NCBI GenBank assembly: GCA_032718475.1
Contig: JAUCBJ010006849.1
Span: 1-64,000, forward strand
Direction of reading: 5' to 3'
Source: Nemertoderma westbladi
Lineage: Eukaryota; Xenacoelomorpha; Nemertodermatida; Nemertodermatidae
Length of the DNA: 64,000 nucleotides
The notes beneath the pieces are model-generated. The model was not told where the DNA came from. It searched no databases and worked only from the letters and a program-made list of their open reading frames with translations. Each line of letters opens with the position of its first letter. The stretch's first letter is position 1. Position numbers and translations under genes: made by a program. This document shows positions 55,294-64,000 of the stretch, one piece after another.

Positions 55294-55490
55294 TGTCTTT
55301 TAAAAAATTATATTTAGTAACACCTGAACAATATAATATAATAAAGTCGAAAACAACTCCATTTTCCCAAAAAATAAAAACAACCAAAAAAAGAACGGTC
55401 ATAAAAAGTCGAAATAGGCAAACAATAAACGAAAGAAAAGGAAGGGTGTTGAGGTTATTCGATTACACTCGAAAGAGTAGATATATATAA
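55293..55490 (+). CDS. Polinton small basic protein
   Basis: 65 codons, ATG overlapping the upstream stop by one base. Opens MSFKKLYLVTPEQYN and is rich in Lys/Arg/Thr (KIKTTKKRTVIKSRNR). I do not recognise a domain. Basic charge and position between the putative membrane-active protein and the integrase suggest a DNA- or virion-associated role. Ends in another TAATG junction. Confidence 0.6.
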   Translation: MSFKKLYLVTPEQYNIIKSKTTPFSQKIKTTKKRTVIKSRNRQTINERKGRVLRLFDYTRKSRYI

Positions 55491-55565
55491 TGTCATGGAT
55501 AAAAAGATTAACGGTAACCTGTAACCTTCATTGTCTATGTAATTCTAGAACAGTTAGTAATAGCT

Positions 55566-56630
55566 ATGACGAGCAAGATTGTGGACCGCAAGTTACGCAA
55601 AATTTACTACAGCGTTTCAAATGTTGCGGGATTTTCAAGTCAAAGAAAACTAAGTACTGCAACAAAAATCAAACCAGCTATAGTCAAAAAATGGTTGCAA
55701 GGTGAATCTAATTACACTCTACATGCACCGGCGCGAAAACATTTCCCTACGAGTCGCATGTATTTTTATGGTATAAGCGACACAATTCAAGCGGATCTGA
55801 TTGATATGCAACAACATCGGGAAACAAATTCTGATTATGGATATATTTTGACCGCAATAAACTGCTTTAGTAAGCGTGGATGGGCTTTACCCCTGAAACG
55901 AAAAACGGGAAAAGAAATTAAGCGTGTTCTAGAAACAATATTTAATGATGAAACACCTAGAAATTTGTGTACAGATCAAGGCTTGGAATTTGATAATAAA
56001 CTGGTTTTGGATTATTTGAAACTAAAAAAGGTGAGGTACTATACAACCCGGTCTCAATTTAAGGCTGCAATCTGCGAAAGATTTAATAGAACTCTGAAAA
56101 CGAAAATGTTCAAAATATTTAATCGACGCAAAAATTTTAAATGGCTTAAAATATTGCCGGAAATACTAGTAGCCTATAATAAATCGAAACATCGTTCAAT
56201 TGGTATGGCACCGTTACATGTAAATAAAACAAATGAGGATAAAGTACGTAAAAAACTATATGGAGACCTCTCTAAAATTAAAGTTTCCCCTCCAGTCTTT
56301 AAAATAGGAGACAGTGTGAGGTTAAATATTTCTAAAAATAAATTTGAGAAAGGCTATATTCAAGGTTGGACAACGGAAATTTTCACAATCGCGAGGATAA
56401 GAATGGATAGATTCCCGATCGCAATGTATCATGTAAAAGACGCCGTGGGCCGTGAGATTGAGGGAAGCTTCTACCCAGAAGAAATTCAGAGAGTTCAGCA
56501 AAAGAGCAACATATTAGCAATCGATAACATAGTAAAATCGAGAAACAGAGGAGCTGAGCTGGAATATCTTGTTAAATTTAAAGGTTATAAGCGCGCAACC
56601 TGGATAAAACAGTCTCAACTACGGAAATAG
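55566..56630 (+). CDS. int: Polinton integrase (RVE family) with chromodomain
   Basis: 354 codons from ATG. DDE core: QADLIDM (D77), LCTDQGLEF (D137) and ICERFNRTLK (E171); the spacing D-59-D-33-E is right for retrovirus-like integrases. N-terminal QRKLSTATKIKPAIVKKWL is the helical region seen in Polinton integrases. A C-terminal VGDSVRL..KF(E)KGY..W(T)EIF SH3-like segment is followed by EYLVKFKGYKRATWIK, a short chromodomain. It makes the 6-bp staggered insertion. The region 55490-55565 is open in another frame from a TAATG start, so the true N-terminus could be spliced. Confidence 0.93.
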   Translation: MTSKIVDRKLRKIYYSVSNVAGFSSQRKLSTATKIKPAIVKKWLQGESNYTLHAPARKHFPTSRMYFYGISDTIQADLIDMQQHRETNSDYGYILTAINCFSKRGWALPLKRKTGKEIKRVLETIFNDETPRNLCTDQGLEFDNKLVLDYLKLKKVRYYTTRSQFKAAICERFNRTLKTKMFKIFNRRKNFKWLKILPEILVAYNKSKHRSIGMAPLHVNKTNEDKVRKKLYGDLSKIKVSPPVFKIGDSVRLNISKNKFEKGYIQGWTTEIFTIARIRMDRFPIAMYHVKDAVGREIEGSFYPEEIQRVQQKSNILAIDNIVKSRNRGAELEYLVKFKGYKRATWIKQSQLRK

Positions 56631-56633
56631 ATA

Positions 56634-57476
56634 ATGATGGATACTTATATAAGCCTATTCTGTAATGGGCCAACTGAAAAGTTTCCAGGGAATACATTGG
56701 CCAAATTTACAAATGACTTACCATATACGTTAATTCTGAGTGAAAACATGGAAGTGGGACTGAGTGAGATACAGTATTCTAGTTCTTTCTATAATTTAGT
56801 CGAAGAATCTCAATTTATTGTTTATCGAGATATTCATCAGTCAACTATAATAAATTTCATGCCGGGTTTATATGGGAGCATAGAAGCTATAGTGGATCGA
56901 ATAAATAGAGAAAATGATCACCCCTCCCAACCAGAATTAATTTATTTAAAGTGTTCAAATCAAGTGATACTAAGATTGCCGCCACGCTTTTCATTCGAAA
57001 TAAGTGGTGACCTAAAGATAATATTAGGCTTGGATCGATTGGTTGACGTGGATGAAAACAGAGAAAAGTTAGATTTATGGTATAGAAATTTTGATATTTC
57101 ATTATCGCCTCTAGGGATTCTTTCGCTCAAGCAAAAACATGAAAGACGTAGAGGGTTCATAAACTTGATTTGTCCTTTTCCCTGCAATTTAACCAGAGGT
57201 AGAGAAAATCTGTTTATTTATAGCGATATAGTTACTTATGGCATAATTGGTAATACAACCGCTCCTTTACTAAGAACCCTACCTATTACATTGGAGCAAT
57301 CGCGTCATATTACTAGAGAATTTAAGAAAATATATTATAAGAAAGTAGCGAAAACTTATATCAATCAGATACATATTGAAATACGTAATGAAAAGGGAGA
57401 ATTATTATTATTTAATGGTGGAACAACTTTAATTACCCTTCATTTACGAAGTAAAAATAATAATAGTAATGTATAA
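56634..57476 (+). CDS. Polinton penton-like protein 1 (minor capsid)
   Basis: 280 codons. FPGNTLAKFTNDLPYTL, then ENMEVGLSEIQYSSSFYNL near the N-terminus. IYSDIVTYGIIGNTTAPLLR, then HITREFKKIYYKKV, and the final strand ELLLFNGGTTLITLHLR. This matches the Polinton minor capsid (penton, single jelly roll) family, and it is a paralogue of the next gene, which it overlaps by 8 bp. ATG starts 3 bases after the integrase stop region. Confidence 0.85.
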   Translation: MMDTYISLFCNGPTEKFPGNTLAKFTNDLPYTLILSENMEVGLSEIQYSSSFYNLVEESQFIVYRDIHQSTIINFMPGLYGSIEAIVDRINRENDHPSQPELIYLKCSNQVILRLPPRFSFEISGDLKIILGLDRLVDVDENREKLDLWYRNFDISLSPLGILSLKQKHERRRGFINLICPFPCNLTRGRENLFIYSDIVTYGIIGNTTAPLLRTLPITLEQSRHITREFKKIYYKKVAKTYINQIHIEIRNEKGELLLFNGGTTLITLHLRSKNNNSNV

Positions 57477-58263
57477 AATATTATATTTACCTTCAAACAG
57501 TTCTCCGGGTCGTTTCCCATTAAATACTGCATCCAATTTCAACGTAGAGCTCGCTGCCCCCTTGCGGTTAAAAGGAGAATGGTTTATTGGATTATCCGAA
57601 TTAATATACTCTGCTTCAGTTCATAATCTGGAAAATGTAAAAATTACGCTGTGGAATAGTAGTCGAACTAAGCGTGAATTTATGCTTCCGGGTGGTTGCT
57701 ATAGCGACATTGAGGTTATGATTAATCAACTAAAGCATACAACACGAATCGGAGATTTTTTATCGCTAGAATATAGCGAAATACATAATAATATTACTAT
57801 TCAGATGCTCAAGAATACTCAAAAAATTAGGTTCCATGGAAATAAACTTATCGAGTTGCTAGGTTTAAAAGGTTTAGAGAGTGAATACTACATTAATAAA
57901 AATAAGTTACATATAATAAAAACTAGAGACTATCTACAGATAACTCGCGTTGATGTGACAGAGTTAATGGAGCCTCTAATTATTCGTAACCCGGTCCACT
58001 TTGTCATGAGCAATATAAATGTTTATTCCAATATATGTGCCAATAGCATAGTAGGTAATCAACTTAAACCGCTTTTGAGAAGTGTTGCATACGAGGGAAG
58101 CTGTGGACAATTAATTCATAAGGAATTTACAAAAATTAATTATAAACCTATTGCTCTTCATAATATCGAGTTAATAAACATAGAATTGAAAGACGATCAA
58201 AATGAAAATATAAAATTTAATAGCGGCACGGTGATTGTAACGTTAATTTTAAAAAAACAATAA
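57469..58263 (+). CDS. Polinton penton-like protein 2 (minor capsid)
   Basis: 264 codons. LPSNSSPGRFPLNTASNFNV, then GEWFIGLSELIYSASVHNL. VYSNICANSIVGNQLKPLLR, then LIHKEFTKINYKPI, and IKFNSGTVIVTLILKK. It aligns along its length with protein 1 in the same order of motifs, so it is a tandem duplicate now well diverged. One may form the vertex penton and the other a related minor capsid part; which is which cannot be told here. Confidence 0.85.
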   Translation: MYKILYLPSNSSPGRFPLNTASNFNVELAAPLRLKGEWFIGLSELIYSASVHNLENVKITLWNSSRTKREFMLPGGCYSDIEVMINQLKHTTRIGDFLSLEYSEIHNNITIQMLKNTQKIRFHGNKLIELLGLKGLESEYYINKNKLHIIKTRDYLQITRVDVTELMEPLIIRNPVHFVMSNINVYSNICANSIVGNQLKPLLRSVAYEGSCGQLIHKEFTKINYKPIALHNIELINIELKDDQNENIKFNSGTVIVTLILKKQ

Positions 58264-58294
58264 TCGGAAATTTATTTGAAACATATTCGCAAAA

Positions 58295-58825
58295 ATGAAA
58301 ACTTGTTGTAATTTGAGTTTGGGCTCTCACTCGACTCACGCGTCTCGAGGTGGTCTATATAGCAGTGGGCCAGGGTGTACAATGAATCAGAGAGTGAAAA
58401 GAGAAAAGGTTGGTGGTTTACCCTATTTTAGGGGTGGCTATAGACCACGCTATCTAAATTCTAGAACTGTATTCGCTAGACACGGCCAGAGAGGAAAGGG
58501 AATATTGGGAAATATATTGCGAATCGCGACCAGAGTAGTACCGAAGGTGATTAAACCCGTGGCGCGTATTGCCCTTCGACGGGGGGTTCCATTGGCCAAA
58601 AGAGCTGGGAGGAAAATTCTTAAACAAGCAATACGAAAGGGGGTTCCCCAATTAAAAAAAACGGGGAAGAAATTAATAAATCAGGCTTTAGCGCGGTCTA
58701 AACCATCGACCAGGGAAGTAGCAAACAAAATTATGGAGGAAGTTTTAAATAGTGAACAGAAGCAGTCAATAAACGGACAACGTAAAAAAAGGAAACGACG
58801 GATTTGTCGCGATATTTTTAGCTAG
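58295..58825 (+). CDS. Polinton basic virion/core-type protein
   Basis: 176 codons from the first ATG; a second ATG at 58382 (MNQRVKREKVGGLPYFRG) gives 147. Gly/Arg-rich with GGLPYFRGGYR and ARHGQRGKGILGNIL. A run of amphipathic Lys/Arg helices follows (KVIKPVARIALRRGVPLAKR), then a charged tail ending KKRKRRICRDIF. Polinton and adenovirus-group proteins of this kind (pX/VI-like) bind DNA or membranes in the virion. Assignment rests on composition and position before the major capsid gene. Confidence 0.7.
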   Translation: MKTCCNLSLGSHSTHASRGGLYSSGPGCTMNQRVKREKVGGLPYFRGGYRPRYLNSRTVFARHGQRGKGILGNILRIATRVVPKVIKPVARIALRRGVPLAKRAGRKILKQAIRKGVPQLKKTGKKLINQALARSKPSTREVANKIMEEVLNSEQKQSINGQRKKRKRRICRDIFS

Positions 58826-58837
58826 TTAATCGGCAAA

Positions 58838-60091
58838 ATGGAGGATTTTGTTAATGAGGAACTTAATCTATTTAGTAGTATCGATTCACAGGATGCGATA
58901 GAAGAATGTTTTGAGCATGACGTTTTCCCAATTACAACGCTTGGGGAGGGTACTTCAATAATTGATTTTTCAATTGAGAGGTCGGAAGATCATTATACTG
59001 TAGCCCAAGAAACAATTTTAGAATTAGTATATCGAGTTGTAACAATGGCGCGCCCAAACAATGCCGCGATACATCAAACGCCGCTAAGTCTCGCAACACT
59101 CTTCTCTAATATTAGTGTTTTGATTAATGAGCGTGAAATAGAGAGTAATACCTCAAATTATGCATATAAAGCGTTTTTGAATAGTGTATTATTGAATGAT
59201 ACTGTTACCAAATCAACAATATTAGCTGCCGCGGGTTACGGCGAGCAAGATGAGGCGGGTCTCCCAGTGGAATTTGCAGCAGCGGAAGATTTACAAAGCA
59301 GACAATATCATGTTCAGGGTAGACTTTATATTGATCTTTTCAACCAAGTACGATTTTTACCTCCAAAAACCAGTATAAAAATAAGGTTGACTAGGGCAGT
59401 TAATGAATTTAATCTAGTGTGCCCGGCTAATGTGGTTAGACCTCATATACTAATATCAAATGCTAAACTGAAAATAAAACGAGCGAAACTAGATTCCCAT
59501 TTACGTGAGCAACACGCTACTCAACTCAAAATCAGCGATTTCGTTTATCCTATTATTCAGAATGAAGTGACCTCGTTTACTATTGCTAATGGGCAGCGTT
59601 CGATTGTTAGAGAAAATTTATTTACCAATAAGAACCTTCCCCGTTTTGTAGTTATTGCCCTCGTTCGCAATGACACCTATAATGGTAACTTATTAAGAAA
59701 TTCGTTAATGTTTGAGCATTTCCATTGTAATTACCTACAGTTGACACTAGATGGCAAAGTTCTCGGAGGAATAACCTATAAGCCTAATTTTAATAGTGGA
59801 GAGTTTATCAATGAATATTGCGCCCTCCAAAATAATTTATTATCGATAACGCGTGGTACGAGTAATGGGATAACACCAAATCAGTTTCGAGATCGTTATC
59901 CTTTCTTTATCTGGAATCTTTCGCCTAGTGGTCATCTGGATGATGATGAAAGACCAATGCATCGTTTTGGGAATGCGAGGCTTGAAATTTCATTTGGTCA
60001 TGCATTAGGAGCTACAATAAATGTTATAATGTGGGCAGCATACGATAGAACGATAAATATTAGTGAAAGTGGGGCAGTATCAATATTCTAG
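58838..60091 (+). CDS. mcp: Polinton major capsid protein (double jelly roll)
   Basis: 417 codons. Starts EDFVNEELNLFSSIDSQ. Typical landmarks of Polinton hexon-like proteins follow in order. They are FSIERSEDHYT...ILELVYRVV, SLATLFSNISVLINERE, NYAYKAFLNSVLLND, GRLYIDLFNQVRFLPP, KIRLTRAVNEFNLV, YPIIQNEVTSFTIANGQ, FVVIALVRNDTYNGN and the closing RFGNARLEISFGHAL...INVIMWAAYD. It forms the icosahedral shell as trimers in relatives. The frame is intact. Confidence 0.95.
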   Translation: MEDFVNEELNLFSSIDSQDAIEECFEHDVFPITTLGEGTSIIDFSIERSEDHYTVAQETILELVYRVVTMARPNNAAIHQTPLSLATLFSNISVLINEREIESNTSNYAYKAFLNSVLLNDTVTKSTILAAAGYGEQDEAGLPVEFAAAEDLQSRQYHVQGRLYIDLFNQVRFLPPKTSIKIRLTRAVNEFNLVCPANVVRPHILISNAKLKIKRAKLDSHLREQHATQLKISDFVYPIIQNEVTSFTIANGQRSIVRENLFTNKNLPRFVVIALVRNDTYNGNLLRNSLMFEHFHCNYLQLTLDGKVLGGITYKPNFNSGEFINEYCALQNNLLSITRGTSNGITPNQFRDRYPFFIWNLSPSGHLDDDERPMHRFGNARLEISFGHALGATINVIMWAAYDRTINISESGAVSIF

Positions 60092-60139
60092 AATAATTTG
60101 AAAGAGTGAAGCAAACAAGTGTAAATCAATTTCTAGAAA

Positions 60140-60559
60140 ATGTTAAACTCTAACGATTTAAACAATTTCCCCTTAGGGGAACATTATCAGGGGTCTTTTC
60201 CTATAAATCGCCTACCCAATAAGCAGAATAAAAAAATGAGTTTCATATCAAATACTCAAGCGGCTCATTTACCCGGGATGCATTGGGTTGCAATTTTCGT
60301 AGACTGTGACCGTGGTGAATATTTTGATTCATTCGCGCGATATCCACCCCCGCAAATCGAGGACTGGTTGCTACGTAATACTAAAAAGTGGTTTAGAACG
60401 AGGCAGATTGTTCAACACCCGCTGCGAACTAGTTGTGGGGGTTATTGTTTATTTTATTTATATGAAAGAGGAAAAACTTCTACTCCATTAAATTTTTTTG
60501 GGGAAGATTTAAATAAAAATGAGAGACTGCTCGCCTGCTGGTTGAAGGAAAAAATCTAA
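60140..60559 (+). CDS. pro: Polinton adenain-type cysteine protease
   Basis: 139 codons. The triad of adenovirus-type proteases is visible: LPGMHWVAIF (H48), GEYFDSFARYPP (D63) and RTSCGGYCLFYL (C99). A Gln seven residues before the Cys (Q92) sits at the oxyanion-hole position. It is shorter than adenovirus protease, as usual in Polintons. The enzyme processes virion proteins during maturation. Last gene before the right TIR. Confidence 0.92.
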   Translation: MLNSNDLNNFPLGEHYQGSFPINRLPNKQNKKMSFISNTQAAHLPGMHWVAIFVDCDRGEYFDSFARYPPPQIEDWLLRNTKKWFRTRQIVQHPLRTSCGGYCLFYLYERGKTSTPLNFFGEDLNKNERLLACWLKEKI

Positions 60560-60966
60560 ACTTTAATTTTTATAAATTATATTATATTATGTGTTACTTG
60601 TTAAGTGTTTTATGTTCATTATTGAGTGTGTTATATATCATAAATGTTATAATGTATTATCATAGAGAAAAAATGAAAAATAACCGGTTAAACATCTTAT
60701 AATTTTTTAAACAATATGGGGAAACAAGAATAAATAATTTACCGACAACATCAATATTAAATAATATAACAACAACGGATAAATAATTTACCATCAACAT
60801 TAATAATAAATAATATAAGAACATCAACAATAACAAAAGATATAGTCAGAACAGTTTTTAAAAATAGAGACTGTTTATATTAATAGGGTTGCTGGCCTCC
60901 GAGAATAACTGGTTTAACCCTTTTTCAGGCGAAAGATGCCTTCTCTGAGAGAACGTTTTAGTAAAT
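60560..60966. other. Polinton 3' non-coding region
   Basis: AT-rich. At about 60730-60835 there are repeats of AATAAATAATTTACC(A/G)(T/A)CAACAT-like sequence. Nothing coding seen; an unremarkable interval between protease and TIR. Confidence 0.7.
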
Positions 60967-61900
60967 AGGTCTGGTGCAAAGGAAAGGGATTAGTAGAGAG
61001 GATTGCGTGTTTAGAGGCGCTTCATTGTTATGATATGGGCTGCCTGGATATAGGAAAGGACCCGAGTGATGCCGGTTATAGTGGGAACAATGGAGGGCCG
61101 CTTGAGCATTAGCCTTGGGCGATATACGGATTTGCTGTAGTCAAGGCCGCGATGGGATTATTAGTGAGTCAACGAAGGGGCTGCTAATAGACGGGACCGC
61201 TCATTTATATTTGCCTTGGGGGTATACGTATAGATTCACGGCCTGTCGTATCTACTTAATGAATAATGAGGACAGAGGAGGGCCCCCCGCCGATGAACCT
61301 AGTTGATAGTTGCCGGGAATGTGGTGAACGGGGGATGCAATAGGTAATTATAAAGTTAAAAATAGACATTATGTCATAGTGATCTCGTTGGTAATATAAA
61401 AACTACTTAATCTAAAAATAGAAATCAATGTATAAAGTAAAAGTAATACAATTAATTAATTTAAAATAAAGTACAAATGAATAATTAATTTAAAATTAAA
61501 TACGAATAAATAAAGTAAAATAAAAATAATTAATTAAAATTAGGTATAAATAAATAAGTATTAATGAATAAAAGAGCCGCGGTGTCACTTATGACACCCT
61601 CTTGAGTCCTCTCTGTGACAGTTGGACCCAACTCATGACTCATCGCTTAGGAATGTGACACCTTGGGTGTCATTGGCGCCAGACTGTCTGGGTGACACCT
61701 CCCAATTAGGCTAATTAGACCCTATTAGGGTTTAATTGTACTAATTAATTGATGACACCTGTCAATTAGGGTCTAATTAGCCTAATTGGGAGGTGTCACC
61801 CAGACAGTCTGGCGCCAATGACACCCAAGGTGTCACATTCCTAAGCGATGAGTCATGAGTTGGGTCCAACTGTCGCAGAGAGGACCAAGACCCTACTACT
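60967..61900. repeat. Polinton right terminal inverted repeat
   Basis: 934-bp inverted copy of 45865-46796, ending ...CCCTACTACT. It carries the same internal palindrome. Confidence 0.95.
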
Positions 61901-61906
61901 GAGGTC
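61901..61906. repeat. Polinton target-site duplication, right
   Basis: GAGGTC, identical to 45859-45864; the LINE sequence continues with ATTTCGGCTC. Confidence 0.95.
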
Positions 61907-63270
61907 ATTTCGGCTCTTCTGAATTTTGTGGTCAGTCCAGGGGGGCCCTTTTCCGGTTTCGAGGGTATACAGGAACTGTTTCTGCAGCTGCTAACTTAAC
62001 TGCTTCTGTGAAGGCAGAATAGCCCTCACAGTGATCTGCCGCCTCAGAGGAAGAACCTCATACCTGTTTCTCAGCTGTAGTTTGAAGCTGGATCTCACAC
62101 TTGGCTGTTGCAACAGAGAGGACCAGTCATGCTGTGGCGAGGCAGATTTCATTGTTCTGCTAGCACGCAGACTAAGTCTTACCTTGGCCACAATAAGGCG
62201 GTGATCACTGAATCTGATCTGAACTGATCGAAGTGTAAAAGCATTACAGTCTTGTATAGAGCTCCTGTATTTCCTACCACTGGGTCCACATAGCTTTCCA
62301 GTTCGCTTCTTGAACTGGGTTCCAGCCGAAAACAATCCATTTGCAGAGATAAAATCCTGAAGATGGACGGAATTTCGGTTAACACTATCACTATAGACCC
62401 AGGGCGATGTAGGTGATTGATGCAGACTTGCATTAAATTCTCCCAGGAATGTTAAGAATGCATGCTGATCCACTCCATCAGTAGCTGCTTGTAGATTGTG
62501 GTAGAAATTTTCCACCTCCTCTATAGGGGCAACACTAGTTTGAGAGTAGCACACAATCAGAACCACCATAGGAAACTTCTTAGCCATGAGAACTGGCAAT
62601 GAATGATGCGGTTAGAGATTTGGTATATTTTGTACAATGCTAGATGTGCAGTTGGATTCATCAATAGACCAATTCCACCATTGCCACTATCATTTGCTGA
62701 TGCGAGGGTGAGTCACCAACCGCCCCCCTGTCCTTAATCAGAACCTCATCAGTCTGTCCAGTCTGCATTCGGTGCTCTTGAATTCCCGCTGCGCATAGAG
62801 AAAGCTTATCTGCCAAGGCAGTCAGCTCACCTTGTCGCATTGGGGACCCGAGTGTTACAGTATTACCTAAGGCTAGTCTTGTGACATGCCTCAGATTCAC
62901 TAATGGCTTAGTTGGTCGGGGTGAAACATGAGAGTAGCCTCCAACTCCAGAATCCCTCTCCACTTCACAATCTGGCCTCCCTGGTGACCCAGGGTTTGGG
63001 CCAGAATGGTCATCAGGAAAGGGACTCATAGAATTGTTGGCCACTCTCTCTCTCCAGTAGGGGGTGAGACAGGCAGCCGGTCAGGAGATAACTGACGCCT
63101 GTGAGGCCGATTGTGTCCGGTAATTCCACTGGCCTCTAGTGGCTGGACCTCCGCATTACTAATGTAATCCATAGTGGGGGTTGGGTGGTGCCTTTTTTTC
63201 CGAGTCAGCTCTCGGGGCAAATACCACACCCTGGTTTGCCATTCCACAGGGTGAACCATAGCGCAGGACG
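61907..63270 (-). pseudogene. LINE family B copy 2, endonuclease side
   Basis: Minus strand, in three overlapping frames. 63026-63259 and 62661-63044 hold the start of an EEP endonuclease (RQGELTALADKLSLCAAGIQEHRM, with the QE box). 61991-62599 holds the middle and end (LTFLGEFNASL, a GDFNA variant, then QIRFSDHRLIVAKV with the SDH box). It continues across the Polinton into the polymerase part at 44953-45858. Frameshifts make it inactive. The 5' border is near 63270. Confidence 0.8.
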
Positions 63271-63705
63271 AGGCTCAGTTATTAGATACAGATTAAAATT
63301 GAGCAATTCTATCCCAAAATCGGTACTTAAGAAATTTAAATAAATAATTATGAAAATTTATCCAAAACGCCAATAAGAATAAATCAAATAAGAGAGGAAA
63401 GATCCCCACCCCCACCCTTTCAACCCCCCTCTTAATATTAACATACAATAATGCTTTGGGTAAATAAATGAATTTGTGTTTGAATAATTTAAATTTATTG
63501 ATCAATAGTTTGTAAATTAATGAATTATCAAATGGTTGGTTATAAGGCATAAAGCGAGTGGAATAGATGATATCCCTCTAGATGTATGGAGTGTAGGAGT
63601 GTAACATAAGTTTGTCATAGTTTTTGCCATAATTGTTAATTAAAAGACTCTGTTTAGTCGGTGTTGTTGTAAATGTACCAAAATAATAATTTGTTTATTT
63701 TAAAG

Positions 63706-63878
63706 CATGTGGCAAAGTGCATTTTGACACACCAACTGGAGTAGTTATTTCTCCAAACTACCCTGGTGATTATCACGACAATTTGGATTGCCAGTATGAC
63801 ATCACCGTACCAGCTGGGAACGTAATCCAACTAACTACCAAAGAATTTCAGACTCAGATAAACAACGACAGACTTTAT
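63706..63878 (+). CDS. Host gene exon k: CUB domain 4, first half
   Basis: A-CGKVHFDTPTGVVISPNYP, then NLDCQYDITVPAGNVIQLTT and INNDRLY. Phase 1 in, phase 0 out at GTAAGT; 173 bp. It is very similar to the CUB3 first half (22303-22487), pointing to duplication of CUB units. The closing half lies beyond the window. Confidence 0.92.
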
Positions 63879-64000
63879 GTAAGTTCGAATTATTGATTTG
63901 TATCAATTTAGTAAAAAGCATAATTTGGAGCAAATTTTATTGGAATTTTATATATGAAGAATTTGTATTATATTAAATTTTTAATTTCCAACAGTTTTAA

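Larger units (their letters stand above)
45865..61900 (+). mobile_element. Maverick/Polinton element
   Basis: 16,036 bp, with ~0.93-kb inverted ends beginning AGTAGT and a 6-bp target duplication. All genes read to the right and include the full Polinton set: pPolB, ATPase, integrase, penton-like, major capsid and adenain-type protease. It sits inside a LINE in an intron of the VMO-I/CUB gene, in the same direction as that gene. Ends and duplication are intact, so the insertion looks recent. The only clear damage is the frame break in polB. Confidence 0.97.
44638..63705. other. ~19-kb intron between CUB3 and CUB4
   Basis: Contains LINE family B copy 2 split by the Polinton. 44638-44952 and 63271-63705 show nothing recognisable. 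It ends with acceptor TTATTTTAAAG. Confidence 0.85.

Noticed and set aside
55490-55705. 71-codon ORF starting at a TAATG and overlapping the integrase start in another frame
   Set aside because: No recognisable motif, and the overlap covers integrase sequence. It may instead mark a spliced integrase start, which I mention there.

Overview
The window is eukaryotic DNA from an animal, most likely a marine invertebrate; the species cannot be fixed from the sequence. It is AT-rich, has long introns, GT-AG exon borders and no operon-type bacterial genes. It also holds several animal transposon classes: L2-type and other LINEs, BEL/Pao, piggyBac-like, tRNA-derived SINEs and a Maverick/Polinton. One host gene runs left to right through the whole window. 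Eleven phase-compatible exons encode most of a vitelline-membrane-outer-layer (VMO-I) domain followed by three complete CUB domains and the first half of a fourth. The gene is open at both ends. Almost everything else lies inside its introns.

Layout: 1-5640 is a ~19-bp minisatellite array, probably intronic. Exons at 6684-13200 encode the VMO-I repeats. The first large intron holds a minus-strand LINE, itself split by a piggyBac-like element (7855-9431, TTAA target) and by a truncated LINE with a 12-bp target duplication. CUB1 is at 13490-14564, CUB2 at 16317-20739, and CUB3 at 22303-22487 plus 44475-44637. The ~22-kb intron inside CUB3 contains an L2-type LINE (from about 23.2 kb). Its 3' UTR was hit by a BEL/Pao element (27969-39702), which in turn carries another LINE (31517-33281, 14-bp target duplication) and a 2.1-kb unclassified insertion in its 5' LTR.

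The ~19-kb intron between CUB3 and CUB4 contains a minus-strand LINE cut by a 16,036-bp Maverick/Polinton (45865-61900). The Polinton has ~0.93-kb terminal inverted repeats starting AGTAGT and a 6-bp target duplication, GAGGTC. All of its genes point right: protein-primed DNA polymerase B (in two frames), a TBP-like protein, packaging ATPase, a small membrane-active-type protein, a small basic protein, retroviral-type integrase with chromodomain, two tandem penton-like proteins, a basic core-type protein, the double-jelly-roll major capsid protein and an adenain-type protease. Together these cover replication, integration, packaging, capsid assembly and maturation. The polymerase frame break argues against full autonomy of this copy, if it is real.

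The most unusual parts of the Polinton are three. One is the 159-codon frame resembling a complete but compact two-repeat TATA-binding protein. The second, beside it, is a ~0.9-kb array with 13 good matches to the reverse complement of the RNA polymerase III B-box. The third is a duplicated non-coding leader unit with matching splice donor and acceptor signals before the polymerase gene. Functions are inferred from motifs read by eye; no database search was possible.
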